Assembly (NCBI RefSeq): GCF_007752535.1
Contig: NZ_CP036426.1
Coordinates: 2,976,001-3,040,000, forward strand
Length of the DNA: 64,000 bases
Origin: Tautonia plasticadhaerens
GTDB lineage: Bacteria; Planctomycetota; Planctomycetia; Isosphaerales; Isosphaeraceae
Direction of reading: 5' to 3'
Part shown: positions 43,634-52,204 of the stretch, in pieces
Position numbering within the stretch: the stretch's first letter is position 1
How the letters are laid out: every line of letters begins with the position of its first letter
The notes under the pieces: model-generated
The model's input: only the letters and a program-made list of their open reading frames with translations
Told to the model about the DNA's origin: nothing
The model's database searches: none
Program-made: the position numbers and the translations under genes

Positions 43634-45445
43634 GTGAACCGCCACCTCCCCTCCCGACGACTGCTGCTGCTCGCCGCGACGGCCGGGCTCACGGCCGCGG
43701 CGGCCGGGGCGATGGCGACGGCGCACTTCGCCGCGATGGGGGCCCGGCCTCCTCATCGAGGGGGGCCGACGACACCGACCCCGAGGCCAGAGCTGCCCGG
43801 CTGGCTGGCGCAGCACGACGCGATGGTCGCCCGGGCGGCGGCCGGGCCGGTCGACCTGCTCTTCCTGGGGGACTCGATCACCCGGGGGTGGCTCGGGTCG
43901 GGCCGGGACCGGTACGACGGCGACGGGCTCGACCTCTGGCTCTCCCGGTTCGAGCCGAGACGGGCGGCCAACTTCGGCATCGGCAGCGACCGGGTGGAGC
44001 ACCTACTCTGGCGGGTCCGGCACGGCGAGCTGGCCGGGATCGACCCGGCGGTGGTCGTCCTGATGATCGGCTCGAACAACGTCCCGGTCGACGAGCCCCG
44101 GGAGATCGCCGAGGGCATCGCCGCCGTGGTCGCCGAGGTCCGTCGCCGGCTCCCCCGGGCGGTCGTCCTGTTGATGGGCCTGCCCCCCCGGGGCGTCTCT
44201 CCTCCGAATGACCCGCCGCCGGGGCGGGACCGCCCCGACCCGGAGGTGGAGCAGGTCAACCGCCTCATTGCCCCGCTCGGCCGGCTGCCCCGGGTCCGGT
44301 TCCTCGACCTCGGCCCCCGGCTGCTCGACGACGAGGGGATGGTCCCCCGCTCCCATTTCCCGGATTATCTCCACCTCTCCCGGCCCTCGTACGAGGCCTG
44401 GGCCGAGGCGATCGAGCCGACCCTCCGGCTCCTGCTCGGCGCCCCGGCCGCCGGCGGCCGACCGCCCGGAGGTGCCGGGCGACCCCCCGGATCCGGGACG
44501 CCCCCCTCGACGGGCCGACGGCCCGGCGCCCGGCCGTCAGGAGTCGGGCCCCTCTCCCCACGCGGCCCGCTCGTCGGCGAAGGGGTGGGCGGTGCCGCTC
44601 CCGGATCGGGGGCGGGGGAGGACCCGGGAGATGGCCTCGGCCATCCGGAGGTCGTCCTTCGTGGTGATCTTGATGTTATAGGGCGAGCCGGCGACGATCC
44701 GGCAGGGATGGCCGATCGCCTCGACGAGCTGGGCGTCGTCCGTGACCGGGGCCGTCAAGTTCGGCCGGTTCTCGTGGGCGCGTCGGAGCAGGTCCAGGCG
44801 GAAGGCCTGGGGGGTCTGCACGGCGTAGAGCCCCTCCCTCGGCACGGTCTCGACGACCAGGCCGTCCGGGCCGGCCCGCTTCAGGGTGTCGGAGACGGCC
44901 AGGCCCGGCAGGGCCGCGCCGTGCTCCCGTGCGGCCTCGAAGACCAGGTCGATCAGGCCGGCGGCCGGGAAGGGCCGGGCGGCGTCGTGGACGGCGACGT
45001 GGTCGCAGCCCGGATCCACCCGATCCAGGCAGGCGGCCACCGTGTCGAACCGCTCGGCGCCGCCCTCGACCACGGTGACGCCCAGGAAGGCCGCGTTCGC
45101 CTTGTAGCGGCGGTCGAACAGCTCGAAGTCCTCGGGGGCGATCGCCAGGATCAGCTGCCCGACGTCCTCCCGGTTGACGAACGGCTCGACGGCCCGGAGC
45201 CAGACGGCCCGGCCGTCGACCTCGTGGAAGATCTTCTTCCGGCTGGCGTCTCCGAACCGCCGCGATCGGCCGGCGGCCGGGAAGATGACGGCGAAGGAGC
45301 CCATGTCCGGCCCTCTCCCTGGGGGGATGTTGAATCGCGAGGTCGGCGCCCTCATTGTGGGAACGCCGCCGGGGCCCGTCAACGCGAGGGGGGCAACCCC
45401 GACCGTGCGCGGCCGCCCCCCCCGGGCCCGGCCTCCGCAGAATGA
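43634..45445 (+). CDS. Secreted SGNH/GDSL hydrolase; 3' end overlaps ispD
   Basis: The N-terminal ~275 residues are a good SGNH hydrolase. A signal or anchor (RRLLLLAATAGLTAAAAGA) comes first. Block I is LLFLGDSITRGW with nucleophile Ser. Block II region is NFGIGSDRVEHLLWR, block III is VLMIGSNNVPVDEP, and block V holds HFPDYLHLSRPSY with Asp and His. It resembles planctomycete platelet-activating-factor acetylhydrolase-like esterases. The start is GTG 43634. No stop occurs until 45445, so the frame runs on for another ~325 low-complexity codons entirely antisense to ispD. The real protein probably ends soon after residue 275 or its stop was lost; the long tail is not supported as functional. 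Confidence 0.75.
   Translation: MNRHLPSRRLLLLAATAGLTAAAAGAMATAHFAAMGARPPHRGGPTTPTPRPELPGWLAQHDAMVARAAAGPVDLLFLGDSITRGWLGSGRDRYDGDGLDLWLSRFEPRRAANFGIGSDRVEHLLWRVRHGELAGIDPAVVVLMIGSNNVPVDEPREIAEGIAAVVAEVRRRLPRAVVLLMGLPPRGVSPPNDPPPGRDRPDPEVEQVNRLIAPLGRLPRVRFLDLGPRLLDDEGMVPRSHFPDYLHLSRPSYEAWAEAIEPTLRLLLGAPAAGGRPPGGAGRPPGSGTPPSTGRRPGARPSGVGPLSPRGPLVGEGVGGAAPGSGAGEDPGDGLGHPEVVLRGDLDVIGRAGDDPAGMADRLDELGVVRDRGRQVRPVLVGASEQVQAEGLGGLHGVEPLPRHGLDDQAVRAGPLQGVGDGQARQGRAVLPCGLEDQVDQAGGREGPGGVVDGDVVAARIHPIQAGGHRVEPLGAALDHGDAQEGRVRLVAAVEQLEVLGGDRQDQLPDVLPVDERLDGPEPDGPAVDLVEDLLPAGVSEPPRSAGGREDDGEGAHVRPSPWGDVESRGRRPHCGNAAGARQREGGNPDRARPPPPGPASAE
44537..45304 (-). CDS. ispD: 2-C-methyl-D-erythritol 4-phosphate cytidylyltransferase
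   Basis: 255 aa. The CTP-binding loop FPAAGRSRRFG is near the N-terminus, followed by SRKKIFHEVDGRAV with the conserved Lys. Later EGGAERFDTVAACLD and VAVHDAARPF carry the remaining substrate and Mg2+ residues (Asp-Ala-Ala-Arg-Pro). The GLYAVQTPQAF and TDDAQLVEA motifs are typical. The enzyme makes CDP-methylerythritol in the MEP isoprenoid pathway. Start 45304 (MGSFAVIFPAAG) is standard and preceded by GGGAGAGGG. The C-terminal ~20 residues are less conserved. Confidence 0.95.
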   Translation of the reverse strand: MGSFAVIFPAAGRSRRFGDASRKKIFHEVDGRAVWLRAVEPFVNREDVGQLILAIAPEDFELFDRRYKANAAFLGVTVVEGGAERFDTVAACLDRVDPGCDHVAVHDAARPFPAAGLIDLVFEAAREHGAALPGLAVSDTLKRAGPDGLVVETVPREGLYAVQTPQAFRLDLLRRAHENRPNLTAPVTDDAQLVEAIGHPCRIVAGSPYNIKITTKDDLRMAEAISRVLPRPRSGSGTAHPFADERAAWGEGPDS

Positions 45446-45548
45446 ACCGCCCCGGCGATCGAATGCACCCCGGGCGGTCGGGGTCGAGGCCGTCATCCGG
45501 CGGGATGCGGATCGACCCGAGACCACGGCAACGGAGCCGACGCAGGCG

Positions 45549-48020
45549 ATGGACGCACTCTTCCGATGGCTCCCGATGGCCCTCATCCTCGTGGTGGCCG
45601 GCGTCTTGCTAATGCGGCTGGGGCGTCGGCTCCTGGCCTCGGACTCGGGCCGGGGAGATGTCGACTCGGGCCCCGGGGTGCTCGGCCTCGTGCTGCTGGG
45701 GGGGGCGACGGTCGGCTGCCTGGTCGTCTCGGTGGCGCTCGGGTCGGCGGGGTTCGACCGGCTCCGCCGCCAGCGGGACCTGGAACGCGTGCCCCGCACC
45801 GAGGTCCTCGCCGCCATGACCGGCGAGATCAACCTCTCCGGCCGGGCCGAGCCGGACGAAGACTCCGGGGTCGTCCACGCCCCGCGATCCCACGTCCCGT
45901 CGCTCTACTACCACTACACCGAGGAGGAGAAGACGACCGACTCCGACGGCGACACCAAGTGGGAGGTGGTCGATCGCCGGGAGGCCTGGGCGCCGACCTT
46001 CCGGCTGATCGACGACTCGGGCTCGATCGCCGTCCGACCCGCCGACGGGGACGTCTTCCGGACCTCCGGCAAGGACCTGGGGGAGACGGTGGGGAACCGT
46101 CGCTACAGCGAGTGGCGGATCGAGCCGGGGGAATCAGTCTTCGTCTTCGGCTTCGCCCGGGTCGACGCCGAGGGCCTCGGCGAGGTGGTCTTCGACGCCC
46201 CCGGCCGGTACTCGCCGATCGTCGCCGAGGGGGACGAGGTGGGCCAGCGCCGGGGCATGGCCACCGTCGCCATCTTCCTGATCTGGGGGGGCCTGGCGGC
46301 CCTCTCGTTCGCCGTCTACTTCGGCGGCTGGCTCGCCCGGATGCACAAGTCGCCGACCTACCTGGCGGTGCTGGCGACGGCGATGGTCGTCGGGCTGGGC
46401 TTCTGCGGCCTCCGGATGGTCCACGCCGACCTGGTCGGCGCCCGGGATCGCCTGGACCGGGCGAGGGGATCGGCCCGGGAGGCGGTCGGCGATCTGCTCC
46501 GGAGGCGGGGGATCTCCTGGGAAGGCGACTGGGGGGCCCTCGGCCGCTTCGACGACCCGGCCGAGTTCGCCCCGCTCGACGAGCGGGAGCGTCGCCGCCT
46601 CCGGAGGCTCCGGATCGACCTGGCCCGGGCCGTGTTGCGGGCCAACGCCATTCGGGATCGCTTCCCCGAGCGGCAGCTCGCCCCGCTCTGGGGCGTCTCG
46701 GCCGCCGAGCCGGTCCCGCTGCCGGGACCGGACGCCGAGGAGCTGTCGAGGCTCGACCGGCAGTTCGAGGCCGCCCGGCTGGGGGGAGGCCGGGCGGGGG
46801 GCGTCGGGGCGGGGGCATTGGTGCTGGCGGTCGTCGGCTCCTGGATCGGCCTGAGGAAGGTGAAGGAGAAGCGGTACATCGAGAACGTGCCAACGAGCCC
46901 GACCGTCGGCGTGGCCGTCGGCTTCGCCGAGGTGGTCGGCACGATCGAGCCGGCCTTCGGCGGGCGGTCGCTCACCGGCCCGCTCTCGGACCGCCCCTGC
47001 GTCCAGTTCCACTACACGGTGCAGGAACGGAGGGGGACGGGCAAGAACGCCAAGTGGGTGACGATCGAGGACCGCGCCGAGCAGGTCGGCTTCGACTGCC
47101 GGGACGACCACGGCCGGCTGTTCGTGCTCCCCGAGGGGGCCGAGATCCTGACCCGGCACCACGACAGCCGACAGGAGGGGAAGCTCCGCTACGGCGAAAC
47201 CCGGTTGGAGGTGGGCGACCCGCTCTACGCGCTGGGCTCGGCGACGATCGAGCCGGAGGAGATGGCCTCCCTCCGGCTGGAACGAGGAAACGATCGCTCG
47301 CTCCCCTACATCCTCAGCAACTATTCCGAGCCGGCGTTGATGCACCGCAAGGCCCGGGTCGGCCAGTTCTGGGTGACGCTGGCGCTGGACGCCCTGATCC
47401 TGCCCACCCTGCTCGGCTTCGGCGTGCTCGGCTCGTTCCAGGCGACCGACTTCCTGGCGGCCACTGGCGTGGCGATCGGCTACTTCGCGCTTGCGGTGGC
47501 GATCCTGATGTTCAACGACCTGGTCTTCCTCCGCAACCGGGTCCGACGCGCCTGGCACAACATCGACGTCTCGCTGAAGAAGCGGGCCGACCTGGTGCCG
47601 AGCCTCCAGGAGATCGTCGATTCGTACCTCTCCCACGAGCGGGGCGTGCAGGAGGAGCTTTCGCTCATGCGACGGGGCTACGGCGGGGGGGTCGTGCTGG
47701 ATCCGACCCGGGCCTCCGAGGTCCTGACCGCCGAGCGATCGCTGCTGGGCCGGATCACCGGCCTCCGGGAGGCCCACCCCGAGCTGAAGGGGGACACCCT
47801 CACCGGAGACCTGATGCGACGGCTCACCCTGCTGGAGAACGAGGTCGCCCTGATGCGCCAGGGCTACAACGACGCCGTGGAACGCTACAACACCCGGATC
47901 GCCCACGTGCCCGAGGTCCTGCTCGCCGCATGCTTCGGCTTCCCGGAGGCGTCCTACTTCCGGGCCGAGGTCGAGGTGCGACAGGCGCCCCGGGTCGAGC
48001 TGGCGGGCGGCGGGGCGTGA
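45549..48020 (+). CDS. Fusion of two GIDE-like domains and a LemA domain
   Basis: 823 aa. The order is: two membrane helices (residues ~8-25 and 40-60); GIDE-like domain 1 (about 87-222, HVPSLYYHYTEEEK, WEVVDRREAWAPTF); two helices near 240-300; a charged helical spacer 300-415; another helix near 425-445; GIDE-like domain 2 (about 447-597, RPCVQFHYTVQERR, WVTIEDRAEQVGF); two helices; then a LemA domain from about 655 (RRAWHNIDVSLKKRADLVPS). GIDE domains are known from MULAN-type eukaryotic E3 ligases and bacterial membrane proteins without RING; LemA is a membrane protein of unclear role. No RING finger is visible. Start ATG 45549 opens into the first helix. Confidence 0.88.
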   Translation: MDALFRWLPMALILVVAGVLLMRLGRRLLASDSGRGDVDSGPGVLGLVLLGGATVGCLVVSVALGSAGFDRLRRQRDLERVPRTEVLAAMTGEINLSGRAEPDEDSGVVHAPRSHVPSLYYHYTEEEKTTDSDGDTKWEVVDRREAWAPTFRLIDDSGSIAVRPADGDVFRTSGKDLGETVGNRRYSEWRIEPGESVFVFGFARVDAEGLGEVVFDAPGRYSPIVAEGDEVGQRRGMATVAIFLIWGGLAALSFAVYFGGWLARMHKSPTYLAVLATAMVVGLGFCGLRMVHADLVGARDRLDRARGSAREAVGDLLRRRGISWEGDWGALGRFDDPAEFAPLDERERRRLRRLRIDLARAVLRANAIRDRFPERQLAPLWGVSAAEPVPLPGPDAEELSRLDRQFEAARLGGGRAGGVGAGALVLAVVGSWIGLRKVKEKRYIENVPTSPTVGVAVGFAEVVGTIEPAFGGRSLTGPLSDRPCVQFHYTVQERRGTGKNAKWVTIEDRAEQVGFDCRDDHGRLFVLPEGAEILTRHHDSRQEGKLRYGETRLEVGDPLYALGSATIEPEEMASLRLERGNDRSLPYILSNYSEPALMHRKARVGQFWVTLALDALILPTLLGFGVLGSFQATDFLAATGVAIGYFALAVAILMFNDLVFLRNRVRRAWHNIDVSLKKRADLVPSLQEIVDSYLSHERGVQEELSLMRRGYGGGVVLDPTRASEVLTAERSLLGRITGLREAHPELKGDTLTGDLMRRLTLLENEVALMRQGYNDAVERYNTRIAHVPEVLLAACFGFPEASYFRAEVEVRQAPRVELAGGGA

Positions 48021-48125
48021 GCCCCCGGCGCATGCGGGTGCGGGTGCGGGGCGGGTCGCGGGGCGATCCGGACCCGGCCCCGCCGGGTCGCATCCGCCAA
48101 ATGGCACGCGGCGCGACCGGGGTTC

Positions 48126-48401
48126 CTACCCGCCAACGCTCTCCCGATGGTCGATCTCGGGCCCGCCGGACTCCAGCGCCGATCGGCCCGAGTCGCTGAT
48201 GCGGGCGAGGATGGCCTGCTCCGAGGGCTCGAACTGCTCGACGTAGCCTCGCCGGTGCAGCTCGTCGGCGACCCGGGTGATCTGGGGCCACGCGTCGACC
48301 CCGTTGCCCCGGGCGACGGCCACGAGATCCTCCATGTGGGTGGGGCTCCTGGAGTCCCGGAGCGCTTCGAGCATGATCCGGCCGAGTTCTTGATCGTTCA
48401 C
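48126..48401 (-). CDS. Small hypothetical, winged-helix-like
   Basis: 91 aa. The sequence NDQELGRIMLEALRDSRSP, then WPQITRVADELHRRGYVEQF and a final short helix looks like a small winged helix with helix-turn-helix spacing, but no family match is claimed. The start is GTG 48401, preceded by GCGGAGGAATCACCC (good Shine-Dalgarno). It is convergent with the LemA/GIDE fusion and divergent from sppA. Confidence 0.6.
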   Translation of the reverse strand: MNDQELGRIMLEALRDSRSPTHMEDLVAVARGNGVDAWPQITRVADELHRRGYVEQFEPSEQAILARISDSGRSALESGGPEIDHRESVGG

Positions 48402-48625
48402 GGGTGATTCCTCCGCTCCGCATCCGGCGAGGGCTCGGTACCACGGGCCACGAGACGCGGCCGGTGGCCCCTCGCGGGGACAATCGGTGAATCTCCCGGC
48501 AATCGGCGCGCCCGACGCGCCGGCCGACGCCGCCTCCCTTCCGGGACGGTCCCCGAGGGCGGTAAGATGGCCACGAACCGTCAATCGCCCGGAGTCGATC
48601 CCGAACCAACCAGGCAAGTGAATCG

Positions 48626-49612
48626 ATGAGTGCCCAGAATCCCCCGGCCCCCCCGGGCCAGACGATCGTCCTCGAGCGGAGGGAACGCCCCGGCTGCCTC
48701 CGTCGGCTGATCTGGCCGGTATTGCTGCTGTCGATCGCGCTGAACGTCGCGTACCTGTCCCGGGAGTCGGGCGGCCTGACGCCCGACCGGCTGGATGAGC
48801 AGTACGTGACCGGGTCGGTCAATCCGACGGCCGACACGGTGGCGGTGGTGCGGGTGGAGGGCCTGATCGCGCTGAACAGCGTCGACTTCGCGGTGAAGCA
48901 GATCCGCCAGGCCCGGGCAGACGAGAAGGTCAAGGCCGTCGTCCTCCGGGTCGACTCCCCCGGGGGGACGGTGACCGGCTCGGACCAGATCTGGCGCGAG
49001 GTGGAATTGCTGAAGCGGGCCGGCAAGCCGGTGGTGGTGTCGATGGGAGGGCTGGCGGCCTCCGGGGGCTACTACGTCTCGGCCCCGGCCGACGAGATCA
49101 TCGCCGAGCCGACGACGACCACCGGCTCCATCGGAGTGATCATCGAGCTGCCCAACGCCTCGGAGCTGATCGAGAAGATCGGCGTCGACTTCCGGGCCGT
49201 CACCGCCGGCGAGTGGAAGAACATGGGCTCACCCTTCGAGCCGTTCAGCGACCGCGAGCTGGCCCGGTTCCAGGAGCTGGTGGACGACACCTATGAGCGG
49301 TTCCTCAAGATCGTCGCCCAGGGCCGGGACCTGCCGATGGCCCGCGCCCGGGAGGTCGCCGAGGGGCAGATCTATTCGGCCGACGAGGCGCTGGCGCTGG
49401 GGCTGGTCGACCGGCTCGGCTACCAGGAGGACGCCATCGCCGAGGCCATCCGCCGCGCCGACCTCGACGGCCCCCGGGTCGTCCGCTACCAGAAGCCGAT
49501 CAGCCTGGGCTCCCTGTTCGGCCTCTCGGCGTCGTCGAGCCGGACGGCGATCATCGACGAGCAGACGATCATGGAATTGCGCACCCCTCGGATGATGATG
49601 ATCCTCCGCTGA
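48626..49612 (+). CDS. sppA: Signal peptide peptidase SppA (S49)
   Basis: 328 aa, the short single-domain form. One membrane anchor (LIWPVLLLSIALNVAYLSR) is followed by the S49 domain: AVVLRVDSPGGTVTGSDQI, the nucleophile Ser146 in MGGLAASGGYYVS, and the general base Lys198 in AGEWKNMGSPF. It digests signal peptides and other membrane fragments on the outer face of the inner membrane. The ATG at 48626 gives the anchor near the N-terminus. A TAAGAT hexamer about 60 bases upstream may be a -10 element, but no -35 was fixed. Confidence 0.95.
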   Translation: MSAQNPPAPPGQTIVLERRERPGCLRRLIWPVLLLSIALNVAYLSRESGGLTPDRLDEQYVTGSVNPTADTVAVVRVEGLIALNSVDFAVKQIRQARADEKVKAVVLRVDSPGGTVTGSDQIWREVELLKRAGKPVVVSMGGLAASGGYYVSAPADEIIAEPTTTTGSIGVIIELPNASELIEKIGVDFRAVTAGEWKNMGSPFEPFSDRELARFQELVDDTYERFLKIVAQGRDLPMARAREVAEGQIYSADEALALGLVDRLGYQEDAIAEAIRRADLDGPRVVRYQKPISLGSLFGLSASSSRTAIIDEQTIMELRTPRMMMILR

Positions 49613-49760
49613 GACTCCCCGTCCCTCGGCGTCGGCCATTCGGCCGGGGGTCGCGACCGCCCGGCGGGTTCCCTCCCGGGGAGGACGCCGTTAGGCTGGC
49701 AATCGAATCGGATCGGGCCGCCTCGACGGGCCAGGATCGCGACGCGAGAGGGAATCAGCC

Positions 49761-51059
49761 GTGCAGACCGACATCCGCCTCGGGACCTTCGACCTCGACG
49801 CCTCCCCCCCGATGGGCCACCCGCTCTGCGGGGGCTGGATCACGCCGGTGGTCGGGCAGGACGACCCGCTCCGGCTGCGGGGGATCGTGTTGCTGGGGGC
49901 CGACGACCCGATCGTGATCGCCTCGCTCGACTGGACCGGCGTGCTGAACGAGTCGCACCGCCTCTGGACCGAGCGGCTGGCCGAGGCGGCCGGGACCTCC
50001 CCCGACCGCGTCGCCCTGCACTGCGTCCACCAGCACAACGCCCCGTTCGTCGACCTCGTCGGCAATCGCCTGCTCCGGGAATCGGGGGCGGACCCGCTGC
50101 TCTTCGACGAGCGGTTCGTCGAGGGGCTGATGGCTCGGTCGGCGACGGCCGTGGCGGAGGCGGTGAGGTCGGCCGACCGGGTAGACCTGCTGGGGGTGGG
50201 CTCGGCCGAGGTGGACCGGGTCGCCTGCAACCGCCGGGTGATCGGGCCCGACGGCAAGATCAAGTTCACCCGGACCAGCGCCACCCGGGATCCCGAGGCC
50301 CGGGCCGAGCCGGTCGGGACGATCGACCCGACCCTGCGGTCGATCTCCTTCTTCCGGGCCGGCCTCCCCGTCGCCCGGCTGTACTACTACACGACCCACC
50401 CGATGAGCTACTACGGCGACGGCCGGGTCTCCGCCGACTTCGTCGGCCTCGCCCGGGCCCGCCGCGACGCCGACGAGGCCGGGACGCTGCACCTGTACTT
50501 CACAGGCTGCGCGGGGAACGTGACCGCCGGGAAGTTCAACGACGGGTCCCCCGAGAACCGGGTCGTGCTGACCGACCGCGTCTACGAGGCGATGGCCGCC
50601 GCCGACGCCTCGGCCGAGGACCACCCGCTCGACCTCCTCTCCTGGACCACCCTGCCGATCCGGTTCGACCCGAGGGAGGACCTGGACCTGGACCGCCTGC
50701 TCGCCGTCGTGAAGGACCCGGACGCCCCGACCGTCGATCGCAACCGGAGCGCGATGACCTGCTCCTGGCTGATGCGACTGCAGGCCGGGCGGCCGATCCT
50801 GCTGGGCAAGCTCGACACGAACGCGTCGAGCGTGATCCACCTGCCGGCCGAGACGTTCGTCGAGTATCAGCTCTTCGCCAAATCGCTCTCCGGGGAGTTC
50901 CCGCTCGCGGTCGCCGCCTACGGCGACGGCGGCCCGTGGTACATCCCGCTGGAACGATCCTACGGCGAGGGGGGCTATGAGCCCTCCGTCTCCTGGGTCA
51001 GCACGATGAGCGAGCCGATGTACAAATCGAAGCTCGAAGAATTGATCCTCCGATCTTGA
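49761..51059 (+). CDS. Ceramidase-like hydrolase family protein
   Basis: 432 aa. The N-terminal half resembles the neutral/alkaline ceramidase N-terminal domain seen in many planctomycete proteins: DLDASPPMGHPLCGG, IASLDWTGVLNESHRLW, and VALHCVHQHNAPFVDL with candidate zinc His residues. Further conserved pieces are YYYTTHPMSYYGDGRVSADF (His) and LHLYFTGCAGNVTAGKFND. There is no signal peptide, unlike true ceramidases. The substrate is not known. The ATG at 49761 is preceded by a weak ribosome binding site. Convergent with the Rieske gene, 23 bases away. Confidence 0.8.
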   Translation: MQTDIRLGTFDLDASPPMGHPLCGGWITPVVGQDDPLRLRGIVLLGADDPIVIASLDWTGVLNESHRLWTERLAEAAGTSPDRVALHCVHQHNAPFVDLVGNRLLRESGADPLLFDERFVEGLMARSATAVAEAVRSADRVDLLGVGSAEVDRVACNRRVIGPDGKIKFTRTSATRDPEARAEPVGTIDPTLRSISFFRAGLPVARLYYYTTHPMSYYGDGRVSADFVGLARARRDADEAGTLHLYFTGCAGNVTAGKFNDGSPENRVVLTDRVYEAMAAADASAEDHPLDLLSWTTLPIRFDPREDLDLDRLLAVVKDPDAPTVDRNRSAMTCSWLMRLQAGRPILLGKLDTNASSVIHLPAETFVEYQLFAKSLSGEFPLAVAAYGDGGPWYIPLERSYGEGGYEPSVSWVSTMSEPMYKSKLEELILRS

Positions 51060-51082
51060 CCCGATTTGTCACGCCCGGGCGG

Positions 51083-52198
51083 TCATCCTGGCGGTCGGGC
51101 CTGGCCGAGTTCCCGGAGGATCAGCGCGTCGAAGTCGTGCAGCATCGACTCCCGGGCCGAGTACGGCCCCGGCCGGTAGGCCCGTGAGGCGATGCCGAGC
51201 TGCGAAAGCTCGCTGACGTGCCAGTCCTGCCGGTTCGTCAGGTCCCAGAAGGAGACGGCGTCGGAGGGGTCGAACCCCGGCTGGCCGAGGGCGTCGGGGT
51301 GGAAATGCCACCGGCAGACGACCTCGGTCCGGTCGACGGCCCGGGGCCAGACCAGGTGGGTCATCATGTAGTCGGGGTGCAGGCTCAGGAGCAGGTTCGG
51401 CAGCACGGCATAGTACTGGACCGTCCTCCGCTGCTCGGGTCCGAGGCCGGGGAGCGGGGGGCGTCGGGAGGTGCCGTCGGCGGTCATCGAGGCGATGCCG
51501 TCGCGGAGCCGCATCGCCCCGCCGAGGTGCCCGGGGGCGGCCGGCTCGTTCTCGCCGCTGAGGAAGTGCGAGAGTCGGTTCAGGGCCGGGTGGATGACCG
51601 GGCAGTGGAGGCATTCGGAATAGTTCTGGATGATCAGCTTCCAGTTCGCCGCCACGTCGTAGGCGATCCGTTCGGAGGATCGCAGATCGGCCATCCCCCA
51701 GGAGCGGAAGCGATCGGGGAGGTCGCCGAGCTGGGCCGAGAGGGGCGCCGGATCGCCCGACAGGTTGATGAAGACGTGTCCGTCCCACTCCGAGACGACC
51801 ACCCGGGCCAGCGGCCAGTCTTCCTGGCGGAAGCCGGGGACGGCGTCCATGTGCGGGGCGCCTACGAGACGTCCGGACAGGTCATAGGTCCAGGCGTGAT
51901 AGGGGCAGCGGATCGAGCCTCCGGTGTTGCCGGACGGATCGGCGCAGAGCCGGGTGCCGCGGTGTCGGCAGACGTTGAAGAACGCCCGGATCGATTCGTC
52001 CTCGGCCCGGACGACGATTAGATTCTCGACGCCCACGTCCCGGGTCACGAAGTCTCCCCGGGCCGGGAGGTCGTCGACCCGGCCGACGCAGACCCACTTC
52101 CGCATGAAGAAATGCTCGACCTCGACCCGGAACTGGTCGGGGTCGACGTAGAATCCGGCCGGGAGGGTCAGGGCGGGGGTCGGGTCGACTGCGGCCAT
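51083..52198 (-). CDS. Rieske non-haem iron oxygenase, alpha subunit
   Basis: 371 aa. The Rieske cluster ligands are C77-x-H79 (CRHRG) and C98-x2-H101 (CPYHAW). The catalytic domain has NWKLIIQNYSECLHCPVIHP with the bridging acidic residue and the two His of the mononuclear iron site, ending in HDFDALILRE. The protein resembles choline/carnitine or aromatic ring-hydroxylating oxygenase alpha subunits; the substrate is unknown. The start is 6 bases after the stop of the metalloprotease gene, with GGGGGGAG before the ATG, so it is the last gene of that operon. Confidence 0.93.
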   Translation of the reverse strand: MAAVDPTPALTLPAGFYVDPDQFRVEVEHFFMRKWVCVGRVDDLPARGDFVTRDVGVENLIVVRAEDESIRAFFNVCRHRGTRLCADPSGNTGGSIRCPYHAWTYDLSGRLVGAPHMDAVPGFRQEDWPLARVVVSEWDGHVFINLSGDPAPLSAQLGDLPDRFRSWGMADLRSSERIAYDVAANWKLIIQNYSECLHCPVIHPALNRLSHFLSGENEPAAPGHLGGAMRLRDGIASMTADGTSRRPPLPGLGPEQRRTVQYYAVLPNLLLSLHPDYMMTHLVWPRAVDRTEVVCRWHFHPDALGQPGFDPSDAVSFWDLTNRQDWHVSELSQLGIASRAYRPGPYSARESMLHDFDALILRELGQARPPG

Positions 52199-52204
52199 GG
52201 CCGA

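Noticed and set aside
43461-43637. 58-codon frame with a good Shine-Dalgarno sequence before the SGNH hydrolase
   Set aside because: Arg/Ser/Gly-rich low-complexity product with no family features; it overlaps the hydrolase start and lacks other support.
48540-48620. TAAGAT as a mapped -10 of sppA
   Set aside because: No credible -35 hexamer at allowed spacing, so it is mentioned only within the gene entry.
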